A stretch of DNA of 53,075 nucleotides from a virus. The DNA is taken from the IMG/VR virus record IMGVR_UViG_3300025030_000138, positions 1 to 53,075 of that record; one strand, written 5' to 3'. Position numbers and translations under genes: made by a program. How positions within the stretch are numbered: position 1 is the first letter of the stretch; each line of letters opens with the position of its first letter. The notes beneath the pieces are model-generated. The model worked only from the letters and a program-made list of their open reading frames with translations, did not search any database and was not told where the DNA came from. Below are positions 21,180 to 29,541 of this stretch, one piece after another.

Positions 21180-23425
21180 TTGACCCCCTCGTACAGCTTC
21201 AGCGCCTTGTCGACGGCCTCGCCCACGGCCTCGCCGGTCATGTACGGGCCGACCACGTTGATCGTGACCCGGGGCCCGGCGTTCTCGCTGGCTGCGTTGC
21301 GGGTCGCGGCCTCGCGCCGGCGCTCGTCTCCCTCGGCGGCGCGGCCCTCCGCTCGCTCCTTGCGGCTCCTGGCGTTGTCCTCGAACGCGATCTGCTCCTG
21401 TCCGGAGCGGTTGCGGCCGGAAGAGATGGACGAGGCCGCGGCCCCGGCCGTGACGGCGACGCCCGCGAGGAGCCCGGCGGCGGCGAAGTGGCCGGCGGCA
21501 GCGCCCTGCATGCCCGGGGTCGCGGCGGCGGCGATCCCGAGGGCCGTCTCCACGATCGCCCGGGTGCCGGCCTCGGCCGCCATCGAAGCGAGGACGGCGG
21601 CGAGGCGCTCGCTCTCTGCGGCCTTGGTGTCCTTGGCCGTCAGCACCTCGGCCTTGCGGCGCAGTTCGAGCTCGCGGCGCTTGATCGCTGCGATCTTGTT
21701 GTCGCGCTCGGCCGAGGTCGTGGCCGCGTCTCGCTCCTTCTGGAGCTGCGCGATCTGGGAGTCGGACGCCGCGAGCCGGTCCTCGTAGCCCTGGATCGTC
21801 AACTCGGTGGCGTAGCGGTTCTCGGTCAGGCTCTCCTGGATCGCCTGCGACAGAGCCCCGAGCGCGGCGCTTGCGACCATGGACCCGGCCTCTGCTGCGG
21901 CGCCGATCGCACCGAAGGCGGCGGCACCCTCGGTGCCCATGTCCATGAACTCCTGCTTCAGCTTCTCGATCTCGCCGCTGGTCTGCCCGGTGGCGGCGAG
22001 CAGCGAGTCCAGCGCCGAGGTGTCGAAGGTGGCGAGGGTCGCGTCGTTCTTGCCCTGCTGCTGCTCACCGGCGGCGACACCTCGGGCGACACCGGCAGCG
22101 AGGGTGTCCGCCTGCATGGCCTTCCACTGCTCGCGGCGGCGGATCTCCTGGGCGAGGGACTGGTCGTGCAACTCGTTCTGGAACTTGACCCGCTCGACCT
22201 CCTTTTGGAGGAGCGCGGCTTCGGTGGCGTCCAGCTTCTCGTGTCGGGCAATCTCTGCGCGCTGGAGTGCCTCCATCTCGGAGGCCCTGGCCTTGGCTGC
22301 GGCGGCGGCTTTCTGGTACGACGCGAACGATTCCTCGGCCGCGTTGAGCCGAGCGGCTGCTTCCTCTCGGTCGAGCTCTGCGGTCTTGTTCTCGCGGGCC
22401 CTGGCCTTGATGCGCGTGTACGTCTCTTCCGCCGTTCCGAGGCGCCCGATCGCGGCGGCCTCCTCAGCGCGCAGGCCGATCAGCTTTCGCGCCACGTCGG
22501 AGAGGGAGCCGCTCTGTGCTATGACCTTGGCGCGCTCCTCTTGGATCCTGGCGAGATTCTCCAACTCGACCCGGTAGTCAGTCTTGCTGCCGCCGACGGC
22601 GGCCTCCCGGGCGACCTGCTCATCGCCCTTCCCCTCGCGCGCAACCTGCTGCTTGGCGATCAGAGCGTCGAGGGTGGCTTCTGCCTTGGTTGCGTAGGTG
22701 TGGATGTCTCCGAGCGCGGTCTTGAACCCGGAGGCAAAATCTCCGCCTGCGATCGCTGCGGCATCGGACGCGGCCCGGCCCATGCCGACGATCTGCTGAG
22801 AGGTAAGGCCAGCTTCCTTGCCGGCCACAACGAGAGCCTGGACGGTTGCAATGTCGAGGTCCCCGGCGTACCCGCGGAATGCCTGCGCGCTGGCAACAAC
22901 CTCGGCACGAGTCACGCCGAACGTGCGGGTGAGAACCTGGAACTGTGCTTCCAGCGCCCGCACGTTCTTGACGTGCGAAACCAACTCACTGATCGCAAAG
23001 CCGGCCGCAGCAACAGCACCGCCGAGCACAAGACCTGCCCCGCCCGCAGCGCCGAATGCCCTTGTCGCCGCACCGCCGAATTGCACAACCGAACCAACCG
23101 CGCCGCTCGTGTCGACCCCGAGGGCAGACATCAACCCGCCGAGCTTGCTGATCGTCTCCCCGCCGCGCTTGGCGGAGGTCTGCATCTCATTGAGTCCGTC
23201 AGCGGCCTCCTTGCCAACCTTTGCGGCCTCCTTGCTGGCCTTTGCGGCCTCACGTGCGGCCTCCCTGTTCACCCTCTCGGCATCCCTGCTGGACGCCCCG
23301 AGCTCCTTGCTCGACTTCACCAGCGCGGCCTCGGCCGCCTTCGTCTCCGCCAGCGCCTTCTGCGACGCCTCCGCGCCGACGACGTTGATCCCGAAGGTGT
23401 AGTTCGTGTCGCTCTGCTCAGCCAC
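21176..23425 (-). CDS. Tape measure protein
   Basis: 749 aa. Long helical protein: N-terminal Ala/Lys/Glu coiled coils, hydrophobic Gly/Ala-rich segments (about 100-150 and 630-665), and a central heptad-rich region with many E-R-E-type repeats. Located after the two-frame chaperone genes, as in lambda-like phages. At the usual 0.15 nm per residue this length would fit a tail of about 110 nm (rule of thumb). Stop overlaps the next gene's GTG. Confidence 0.85.
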   Translation of the reverse strand: MAEQSDTNYTFGINVVGAEASQKALAETKAAEAALVKSSKELGASSRDAERVNREAAREAAKASKEAAKVGKEAADGLNEMQTSAKRGGETISKLGGLMSALGVDTSGAVGSVVQFGGAATRAFGAAGGAGLVLGGAVAAAGFAISELVSHVKNVRALEAQFQVLTRTFGVTRAEVVASAQAFRGYAGDLDIATVQALVVAGKEAGLTSQQIVGMGRAASDAAAIAGGDFASGFKTALGDIHTYATKAEATLDALIAKQQVAREGKGDEQVAREAAVGGSKTDYRVELENLARIQEERAKVIAQSGSLSDVARKLIGLRAEEAAAIGRLGTAEETYTRIKARARENKTAELDREEAAARLNAAEESFASYQKAAAAAKARASEMEALQRAEIARHEKLDATEAALLQKEVERVKFQNELHDQSLAQEIRRREQWKAMQADTLAAGVARGVAAGEQQQGKNDATLATFDTSALDSLLAATGQTSGEIEKLKQEFMDMGTEGAAAFGAIGAAAEAGSMVASAALGALSQAIQESLTENRYATELTIQGYEDRLAASDSQIAQLQKERDAATTSAERDNKIAAIKRRELELRRKAEVLTAKDTKAAESERLAAVLASMAAEAGTRAIVETALGIAAAATPGMQGAAAGHFAAAGLLAGVAVTAGAAASSISSGRNRSGQEQIAFEDNARSRKERAEGRAAEGDERRREAATRNAASENAGPRVTINVVGPYMTGEAVGEAVDKALKLYEGVK

Positions 23426-23428
23426 GCG

Positions 23429-23815
23429 CTACCTCCTTCGCCCCAGCACCTGCTGCAGTTGGCGCTTCCGCTCGCCTTCGGCCTCGTGCTTCTTCCGCTC
23501 CGTGTTCTGCCGCCGCAGGTACTCGCCCCGCAAGAACGCCAGGGCGGCGGCGAGCTTCGACGGCCAGAGCCGACTGTCTGCGCCGGGGGGCGCACCCATC
23601 TCCGTGGCCGACAGGTACATGTCGAGGATCCCGTACGCCCACGACGACACATCGAGCCGCGGGCAGCGCAGGCGCTTCGGATCGTCGCGGCCCTCGTAGT
23701 AGCCGGGCGGGTACTCCCACGAGATCGGAGACTCCGCCGGCTGCGAGTGGCCGAGGGCCACGCGCATCGGCGGCTCGCACTCGGAGCAAACGAACTCGTC
23801 AGCCGGCAGCCACAC
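23429..23815 (-). CDS. Tail assembly chaperone, downstream frame (GT-like)
   Basis: 128 aa from GTG 23815, but that GTG has no ribosome site. The same frame is open upstream to 23866, overlapping the end of the 23799-24404 gene. The extended reading (P-F-L-A-L-V-W-L-P-A-D-E) is smooth across the GTG. Most likely reached by a +1 (or -2) frameshift to make a fused chaperone of about 300 aa. C-terminus is basic and helical (R-K-K-H-E-A-E-G-E-R-K-R). Confidence 0.65.
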   Translation of the reverse strand: MWLPADEFVCSECEPPMRVALGHSQPAESPISWEYPPGYYEGRDDPKRLRCPRLDVSSWAYGILDMYLSATEMGAPPGADSRLWPSKLAAALAFLRGEYLRRQNTERKKHEAEGERKRQLQQVLGRRR

Positions 23816-24404
23816 CAGCGCCAGGAAGGGACCTCCGCTCGGCCGCGGAGAGGGACTGCTCTGCGGTCACGCGGTCGGCGAGCACGTCGAGGAGCGTGAC
23901 CTCGAAGAAGATGGGCTCACCCTTCCGCCACTTCGGCGCCCCGCCGGATGCGAGCGGCCCGTCCGACTGCGCGAGCACGGACTCGCCCTTCTTCCAGAGC
24001 GGGGCACCATCCTCTCCTGCGGGACCGTCCTCCGTCGCCGGCACCGTGGCCCGGCGAACGAGGGTGCGCTCATAGCGGTCGAGCACGTCGTCGCGCAGCA
24101 CCTGGAACTTCTCGCCGCAGAACGACGACTCCACGGTGTCGCACGGGATCTGCTTCCCGCTCTGCGACACCAGGCACTCGTGCTTGGCGATCCCCCAGCG
24201 CACGATCTCGCGGTTGTGCTGGCGCCCCTTGACGACGTGATCGCCGTCCCGCTTCTCGGCCGCGTGGTGATCCACGGCCTTGGCGGTGAGTTCATCCAGC
24301 TTGCCGCGCGGAATCGGGCGAACGTGGAACACGGTGCGCACCGGGCCCGGGTCCTCGGGGAGCGAGAACGGTTCGGTTTCCTCGGCGCTGTAGCCGGTCA
24401 GCAT
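23799..24404 (-). CDS. Tail assembly chaperone, upstream frame (G-like)
   Basis: 201 aa from ATG 24404 with TGGAGAC upstream. Lies between the tail tube gene and the tape measure and overlaps a second frame at its 3' end, the signature of tail assembly chaperones. Contains a two-Cys region (H-E-C-L-V-S-Q-S-G-K and S-F-C-G-E-K). Upstream frames reading through the tRNA-like segment are excluded because that segment has RNA-like structure. Confidence 0.7.
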   Translation of the reverse strand: MLTGYSAEETEPFSLPEDPGPVRTVFHVRPIPRGKLDELTAKAVDHHAAEKRDGDHVVKGRQHNREIVRWGIAKHECLVSQSGKQIPCDTVESSFCGEKFQVLRDDVLDRYERTLVRRATVPATEDGPAGEDGAPLWKKGESVLAQSDGPLASGGAPKWRKGEPIFFEVTLLDVLADRVTAEQSLSAAERRSLPGAGVAAG

Positions 24405-24441
24405 GATGTCTCCAGGGTTGGGGTTGAGCGGGCTGCGAGAG

Positions 24442-24572
24442 AGACCCGAGCGGGAGTCGAACCCGCCTCCACCGGACTGGCTTGCCGGTGCTCGTTGCCC
24501 GGGGCCGCGTGTCCACCCAGGCGCCTGGGCTTTCGCGCGGCATGTCTCCAGGCGTCGCTGAGCTATCGGGCC
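24442..24572 (-). tRNA. tRNA-like gene with interrupted D-loop
   Basis: Read on the minus strand it starts GGCCCGA-TA-GCTC-AGC and ends GCGGG-TTCGACT-CCCGC-TCGGGTC-T. The acceptor stem pairs over seven bases with one G-U, the T-arm is perfect with TTCGACT, and GCTC pairs with a later GAGC as a D-stem. About 55 extra bases lie in the D-loop, including the palindrome CCCAGGCGCCTGGG. Removing them leaves a 75-base cloverleaf, but the anticodon loop lacks the invariant U33, so the amino acid is unclear. It fills the gap between the tail tube and chaperone genes. Could be a decayed tRNA or a tRNA mimic. Confidence 0.45.
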
Positions 24573-24579
24573 GGAAGGG

Positions 24580-25737
24580 CTAGCCAATCGCCAGGTTCAC
24601 CGGGGCGAATGTGGTCGCGGCGGGCTGGAGCGCGCGAATCGTCAGCGTCATCCAGTCCTGCCCCTCCACCTCCTCGGCCGGGGGCGGGACCACGATCTGG
24701 CAGTTGGGCGCGTAGACGGCGACCATGTTTCCGAGTCCGCCGTCGAGGAAGGTGAAGATCGGGAACGTGGTCTTGGCCTGGTACGCGGTGAGGTATGCCT
24801 CGTCGCGCTGCACCTTGACGGAGAAGATCCGCGACTGACCGACGACCTTCCACCCGCTGCGACCCTGAGCCCCGCCGTTCGACGGGATCGGCTTGCGGTC
24901 GTTGCCGAGATCGAACGACAGCTCGGCGCACTCGGTCGCGGTGCCGTTGTAGTAGAAGGGCGCGCGCCGAGTGACGACGGCGGACGGGTAGGCGTCGGTC
25001 GTGGCCGCCAGCGAGCCCTTGGCGCTGGCGAAGTCGGGGTCGTCGATCAGGTAGTCGAACGCGAGGAGCGGCACCTTGCGCGCGGACAGGCTCTCGATCT
25101 TCACGTTGCCGATGCAACCGAGACACGTGATCTCGTAGCCGTTGTCGCCCTTCATGCACAGGGCCTCGTAGCCGAAGCCGGAGGACGCCGCGCGGTAGTT
25201 CGCCATCGCGTAGCAGACATCGGTGTTCGCAGGCGTCCCGCTCCACGCAGGAGCCACGGTGAGCGTGGAGCCCACTTTGACGGTGACGGCGCGCGCCTCG
25301 TAGACCCCGGCGGACGCGAGCCGGTAGATGATGTCTCCCACGTTGATGGTCGTCGCCACGGCCACGTCCCCGCTCGTGGTGGTCCACCCCGCGGAGAACG
25401 TGGTCCCGGTGCCGAGGTTGACGGCGCCGAACTGCGCGAGGAGCGAGAGCCCCATCTCGCCGTGGATCGCTGCGACGGTCGAAGCAGCGGCGGTGCCGGA
25501 GCCGCGAAGCTCCGTCTTGAAGCTGAAGGCTCCACCCTCCGCGCCGGGGATGATCCCGCTGCTGTCGAAGGTGTCGTCCTGCAGCTCGCGCTCGATGGGC
25601 TCGCCGAAGTCGGGAGCCGGAGAGAAGTCGCGCGCGTGGACGAAGCGGTAGTCGGAGCCGTCCGCGTCGGGGTCCGTCGCCCAGGTCGACTGCGTGGCGA
25701 CGTAGAGCGACTTGATCCTGGAGATTCCGACGGCCAT
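24580..25737 (-). CDS. Major tail (tube) protein candidate
   Basis: 385 aa, ATG 25737. Beta-rich, with a start pattern common to phage tail tube proteins (M-A-V-G-I-S-R-I-K-S-L-Y-V-A-T-Q-S-T-W) and an immunoglobulin-like middle. Preceded by connector genes and followed by the chaperone pair and tape measure, so order strongly supports tail tube. Residues 110-190 may be an inserted domain. Confidence 0.75.
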   Translation of the reverse strand: MAVGISRIKSLYVATQSTWATDPDADGSDYRFVHARDFSPAPDFGEPIERELQDDTFDSSGIIPGAEGGAFSFKTELRGSGTAAASTVAAIHGEMGLSLLAQFGAVNLGTGTTFSAGWTTTSGDVAVATTINVGDIIYRLASAGVYEARAVTVKVGSTLTVAPAWSGTPANTDVCYAMANYRAASSGFGYEALCMKGDNGYEITCLGCIGNVKIESLSARKVPLLAFDYLIDDPDFASAKGSLAATTDAYPSAVVTRRAPFYYNGTATECAELSFDLGNDRKPIPSNGGAQGRSGWKVVGQSRIFSVKVQRDEAYLTAYQAKTTFPIFTFLDGGLGNMVAVYAPNCQIVVPPPAEEVEGQDWMTLTIRALQPAATTFAPVNLAIG

Positions 25738-25750
25738 GGGCGTTCCCTCG

Positions 25751-25767
25751 CGGCCCGAGCGGGGCCG
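25751..25767 (-). promoter_or_regulatory. Hairpin upstream of tail tube gene
   Basis: CGGCCC-GAGCG-GGGCCG, 6-bp stem, 14 bases upstream of the ATG on the minus strand. Similar hairpins precede the capsid and decoration genes. Confidence 0.4.
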
Positions 25768-25794
25768 AAGACGTTGGGTTGGTTGGGTGGCTCG

Positions 25795-26265
25795 CTACGT
25801 GGTGGCGAGCTGGTAGAGGACCGTGAAGGAGAGGACCATCGTGCGCACGTCCGGGTGCGCGTGGTTGCGCTTGAAGCTCGCGCCTCGGGCGAGGACGAGG
25901 CGGACGCCGGTCGGGTTTCCGGTGAGGTTGGCGAGCCGGTTCTCGATCGCCTCTGCGTCTCGGCCCATGCGCGCGTCGAGCTCCGCGCGCGAGAGGCTGA
26001 CCATGTACATCACTTCAATCTCGAACCCCTGCTCCACCTGGCGGCTGCTGGCGCCGAAGGTCTCGGCCTCTCGCCGGCTCGTGAGCCGGATCTCGAACTG
26101 GCGGTCATGCCCCCGGTAGATCGTGGACCCGTTGGGCTCGAACGTCTCAAGCGGCGTGGCGCGCACGAACGAGGCATCCACTGGTGCGGTGGCAACAGGT
26201 GGCGTCGTCGCCGCGACCTGGGTGGCGATCCAGGTGATCACGTCGGCGACGTTGGTGTTCGCCAT
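25795..26265 (-). CDS. Tail terminator or head-tail completion protein candidate
   Basis: 156 aa from ATG 26265, overlapping the upstream stop (TGATG). Order (connector, then a gp10-like protein, then this gene, then tail tube) matches the tail-completion slot of siphophages. Contains a strand-turn E-I-R-L-T-S-R-R and a V-R-L-V-L-A-R-G. Motif support is weak. Confidence 0.6.
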   Translation of the reverse strand: MANTNVADVITWIATQVAATTPPVATAPVDASFVRATPLETFEPNGSTIYRGHDRQFEIRLTSRREAETFGASSRQVEQGFEIEVMYMVSLSRAELDARMGRDAEAIENRLANLTGNPTGVRLVLARGASFKRNHAHPDVRTMVLSFTVLYQLATT

Positions 26266-26738
26266 CAGCGCCCCCGGGTCTTGCGCACGAGCGCGTCCAT
26301 GAAGTTGTTGCCGATGGTGCCGAGTTCCAAGCGCTCGCCCGGCTGGCGGATGCCGAAGAACTTGCGGCCGGAGAGCCCGGTCCGCGTGACCGACTCCAGC
26401 CCGCGAGCGATGTCGACAAGGTGCGAGTCCAGCCACCCGACCTCGGCCCGGTTGCCGGCGTTGGCGATCTCCATGAGCCCGGACATCAACTCGCCAGACC
26501 ACCAGAGCCGCGGTGTGCCTCCGTGCATCAGCCCCGCCTTCTTCCGCTTCAAGGCGTAGGGCTTGGTGTACTTGCGGAACTTCTCGTGGTTGAGATCCCC
26601 GCGGCCCGTGCGCACGCGGTTGACGATGATCCCGACCACCCCAGCCGCCAGGTCCGACAGCAGCCCAGACACCGCCACGCCGTCGAGGTCGGGCGGGATC
26701 CAGTTCTTGTCTACCTTCAGGGTGGAGACGACTTCCAC
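26265..26738 (-). CDS. HK97 gp10 / virion-morphogenesis-like head-tail protein
   Basis: 157 aa, ATG 26738. Helical N-terminus, basic middle (R-K-Y-T-K-P-Y-A-L-K-R-K-K), then L-W-W-S-G-E-L-M-S and beta strands (A-E-V-G-W), as in gp10-like or Mu G-like proteins that join head and tail. Followed at once by the tail-completion candidate. Confidence 0.6.
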   Translation of the reverse strand: MEVVSTLKVDKNWIPPDLDGVAVSGLLSDLAAGVVGIIVNRVRTGRGDLNHEKFRKYTKPYALKRKKAGLMHGGTPRLWWSGELMSGLMEIANAGNRAEVGWLDSHLVDIARGLESVTRTGLSGRKFFGIRQPGERLELGTIGNNFMDALVRKTRGR

Positions 26739-26770
26739 GGGCGCCTCCGAGGTGGCTGGTTGCGGCAGGG

Positions 26771-27244
26771 CTACGGCTCGTCGTTGCGCCGAACGATCGG
26801 GGCGATGTTCTCGTCCTCGCCCTCGTCGTCGTCGGACAGAGACAGGCGCTTGATGTGCGAGCCCACGCCCTCGGAGTTGGTCGGCAGCACGTCGGAGAGG
26901 TAGCGCTCCGGCTTCTCCTCCAACTTCTCGATCCGGCGCTGGTACTCCTCCCAGTCTGCGTCGGCGCCGGGGGATGCGGCCTGGAGCAGGCCGGATTTGG
27001 CGACGAACCAGTGCGCGGCGAGCTCCACTGTGGTCCGCAAGAACTCGTACGCCTCGGTCCCGGAGACGAGATCCGCCGGCGTGATCCCCTGCGCCCGGAC
27101 GATCGCGTTCACCTCGGTCGAGGCGTCGGCGATGATCAGCGCCACGTTCGCCGCCGTGGGCTTGGTCGTGGTCGAGAACGCAGCGGCGTCCGGCCAGAAC
27201 TTCGCCCGGACGAGCTCGGCGGTGATCCCGTAGACCTGGGCCAC
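26771..27244 (-). CDS. Head-tail connector (gp6-like adaptor) candidate
   Basis: 157 aa, ATG 27244. Mostly helical (A-A-N-V-A-L-I-I-A-D-A-S-T-E-V-N, T-T-V-E-L-A-A-H-W-F-V-A) with an acidic tail (S-D-D-D-E-G-E-D-E-N), typical of connector adaptors. Position after the capsid genes agrees. Confidence 0.65.
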   Translation of the reverse strand: MAQVYGITAELVRAKFWPDAAAFSTTTKPTAANVALIIADASTEVNAIVRAQGITPADLVSGTEAYEFLRTTVELAAHWFVAKSGLLQAASPGADADWEEYQRRIEKLEEKPERYLSDVLPTNSEGVGSHIKRLSLSDDDEGEDENIAPIVRRNDEP

Positions 27245-27247
27245 GAC

Positions 27248-27592
27248 CTACCTCCGGCCGCGGTTCGGCCTGTGCTGCTGCTGCGGGATGAACTCGCGGT
27301 GCGGGGCCACTGCGGGGGCCTGCTGCGGGGTGATCGAGAGCGCGGCGGCAGGCTCTGCGGCCGGGGCGGGTATGAGGTCCGCCGCCTCACGGAGCGCCTG
27401 CTGCGTTGCCTCCGCGCCGGCGACGGCGATCTCTGCCTCCACCGCCACCCGTACGATCCGCTTGGCTCGGATGTGCAGGTCGAGGTTGGCCCACTTGGCG
27501 GCCTCGGGCACGTCGTCGCCGGGGGCGTAGCGCCGGCCGGTGTTGCCGACGAGCGAGGACCGCGGCCCGCAGACGTATCGGAACTGAGACAC
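27248..27592 (-). CDS. Hypothetical head protein, 114 aa
   Basis: GTG 27592 with GGAGG six bases upstream. Short N-terminal domain (F-R-Y-V-C-G-P, R-R-Y-A-P-G-D-D-V-P-E-A-A-K-W), a helix of Ala/Glu, and a Pro/Gln-rich basic tail. Lies between capsid and connector genes. No family recognised. Confidence 0.55.
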   Translation of the reverse strand: MSQFRYVCGPRSSLVGNTGRRYAPGDDVPEAAKWANLDLHIRAKRIVRVAVEAEIAVAGAEATQQALREAADLIPAPAAEPAAALSITPQQAPAVAPHREFIPQQQHRPNRGRR

Positions 27593-27651
27593 GTGAGACC
27601 TCCGGAAGCGCAGCGGGGCCGCTGTCACGAGCCGGCCCCGCGCGAAGTGGG

Positions 27652-28626
27652 CTACTGGACGACGAGGGAGAAGAAGACGCCCAGGCTGGAGGCGATGATC
27701 TTGTGCTGCACCGCCACGATCCCGTCCACCCGGTCGCTGCGGCGGCTGCGGATCTCGTACTTGTCGAGGAGCGCCCCGCCCTTCGCGTCGGAGTACGGCT
27801 TCCAGGCGAAGGTGTACATAGCCGAGGGCGTCCGCTTCCCGGGCTTCTCCGGGACGTGCATCAGCAGCGCGGACTTGCCGTAGAGGAAGGCGGTGGTCTG
27901 CGATGCCTGCCCCTCCTTCGAGGTGGTGGAGACGGCCCTGGCGGTGACGACGCGCTTGAGCTTGAACGTCCGCGCCAGATCCTCGTTGGTCGGGGTCCGG
28001 TTGGTGTCGTTCGGCATCCGGTCCCGCACGTCGGGCGAGGAGTAGAGCGCGCGCTCCACGTCCGGGCCCATGACCATGATGTTCGGGCGGTAGCCGGTCA
28101 GGCTCTCGACGTAGTTGCACTGCCGCAGCACCGCGTCGACCGGGGTGGAGCCGGCCGAGCCCCAGTACACGGTGGTGGTGTCGGCCTCGGCGGTGGCGTG
28201 GCCGGTGATGTCGCGGCCCCAGATCGAGGTCGCGAACGCCGCGGTCTTGAAGAGGACCTCGCACTTGAGGGCCATCTTGTGCGCGACGAACTCGGCGGCG
28301 TCGTTGTCCTCGTCCAGCACCGCGTCCTGGTTGCTGCGGCTCAGCCACGAGATGTCCTTGTGGTAGCCGTATGGCACGCACTGGAACGTGTCGGTGGAGA
28401 GCCGGTAGCCGCCGCCGGCCGACTCCGCGCCCTCGGCGAGGACCTCGGCGTCGTCGCGGAGCCAGTCCTCCTTGTTGAAGACGTAGTAGCTGTCACTCAT
28501 CTTCGGGGTGAGGATGAGCGGGGACGCCTGGTGGGCGACGAACTTCTCCGGGTCCTGCATGTACGCGACCGCGGTATCGGTCAGCGGCTGGTTGATGTGT
28601 CCGGATGCGAGCGTGGGGTTTGCCAT
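27652..28626 (-). CDS. Major capsid protein
   Basis: 324 aa, ATG 28626 with GAAAGG upstream. Follows protease/scaffold and decoration genes. Sequence features fit HK97-fold capsids of Mu-like heads: a hydrophobic-beta spine region (V-L-F-K-T-A-A-F-A-T-S-I-W-G-R-D), R-P-N-I-M-V-M-G-P-D-V in the A-domain area, and beta-rich C-terminus. Abundant protein, and a 7-bp-stem hairpin precedes its ribosome site. Confidence 0.8.
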   Translation of the reverse strand: MANPTLASGHINQPLTDTAVAYMQDPEKFVAHQASPLILTPKMSDSYYVFNKEDWLRDDAEVLAEGAESAGGGYRLSTDTFQCVPYGYHKDISWLSRSNQDAVLDEDNDAAEFVAHKMALKCEVLFKTAAFATSIWGRDITGHATAEADTTTVYWGSAGSTPVDAVLRQCNYVESLTGYRPNIMVMGPDVERALYSSPDVRDRMPNDTNRTPTNEDLARTFKLKRVVTARAVSTTSKEGQASQTTAFLYGKSALLMHVPEKPGKRTPSAMYTFAWKPYSDAKGGALLDKYEIRSRRSDRVDGIVAVQHKIIASSLGVFFSLVVQ

Positions 28627-28645
28627 TGCGAGCTACCTTTCTGGT

Positions 28646-28660
28646 GCCCGCAATGCGGGC
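28646..28660 (-). promoter_or_regulatory. Hairpin upstream of capsid gene
   Basis: GCCCGCA-T-TGCGGGC on the minus strand, perfect 7-bp arms, 20 bases upstream of the capsid ATG. Confidence 0.45.
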
Positions 28661-28729
28661 GAAAGTGAAACGGCGCCAGAGTCGCGAGACCCGGACGCCG
28701 GTGGGGAGGATGGGTGTGTCGGGGTGAGG

Positions 28730-29452
28730 CTACTGGTAGAACATCGTGATCGTGGCCTCGCCCTGGCTGAACTGGGTCGAGCCGGAGACCTCGATGTCGA
28801 TTGCGTCCGTGGCGGTGAAGTCGCCCCCGGCGGTGACGGCGGTGGACTCCACGGTCTCACCGCGGGTGTCCTGGTTGTCGGTGGTGAGGGTGAGGACACC
28901 GCCGGTCACGTCCACGGTGGCGATCTCGGCGTTGATCGCGCAGCCCTTGCCGCCGGTGCTCGCCACCACGTCGACGCTCGAGGTGAACTTCACGATCCGC
29001 CCCGGGAAGCCCATCACGATGCCGGTGCGAACGTTGCCGTCCACGGAGAGGCCGGCCAGGGTGCCCTGGTAGACGACCATCGTGCGCACGGGCCGCGCCT
29101 TCCCCGCAGGGACGAGGAACACGCTGGCGATGTCGTTGGCCACGCCGTCGACCAGCGCCCGCGCCACGACCGGGTGCCAGGTGGCGACGATCAGCTTGCC
29201 GGCAGCGTCGACGCCGAGCGAGTCGCCCGCGTTGACGGTGCCGCCGAGCTTGGCCTTGCTGCGGCCGAGGCACATGATCGCCGCGTTCTCGGCGTCCTCG
29301 GGGTCGTTCTGCAAGATGCCGAATGCCTCCGCGCCGAGGCCGGCGAGGGCGGCCCTGCCGTTGCCGTCGACGGTGACGGCGTAGTACTGCGAGGACGAGA
29401 GGTCGCCCTCGGCCTCCAGGGAGGTGACGAGGATCGGGGTCTCGGTTGCCAT
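28730..29452 (-). CDS. Capsid decoration protein candidate
   Basis: 240 aa, ATG 29452. Beta-rich, with G-I-L-Q-N-D-P and A-G-D-S-L-G-V-D-A-A-G-K-L that resemble DUF2190-type decoration proteins found just before capsid genes. The C-terminal half is extra beta structure. Gene order protease/scaffold, decoration, capsid supports the call. Confidence 0.68.
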   Translation of the reverse strand: MATETPILVTSLEAEGDLSSSQYYAVTVDGNGRAALAGLGAEAFGILQNDPEDAENAAIMCLGRSKAKLGGTVNAGDSLGVDAAGKLIVATWHPVVARALVDGVANDIASVFLVPAGKARPVRTMVVYQGTLAGLSVDGNVRTGIVMGFPGRIVKFTSSVDVVASTGGKGCAINAEIATVDVTGGVLTLTTDNQDTRGETVESTAVTAGGDFTATDAIDIEVSGSTQFSQGEATITMFYQ

Positions 29453-29489
29453 TTCGGAGCCTTTCGGACGCACGACGGCGCCCATGCGG

Positions 29490-29503
29490 CGAGCGGTGGC
29501 TCG
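29490..29503 (-). promoter_or_regulatory. Hairpin upstream of decoration gene
   Basis: CGAGC-CACC-GCTCG on the minus strand, 38 bases upstream of the ATG. Confidence 0.35.
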
Positions 29504-29541
29504 TCGCGAAGTGGTTGCGTTGGGTGCTGCGGTGCGGCGGG

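Noticed and set aside
21488-23899. Long rightward open frame opposite the tape measure gene
   Set aside because: Leu/Gly/Arg-rich antisense shadow of a long Ala-rich coiled-coil gene.
24442-24572. N-terminal extension of the tail chaperone gene through this stretch
   Set aside because: The segment folds as a tRNA-like RNA and the gene has a good start with a ribosome site at 24404.
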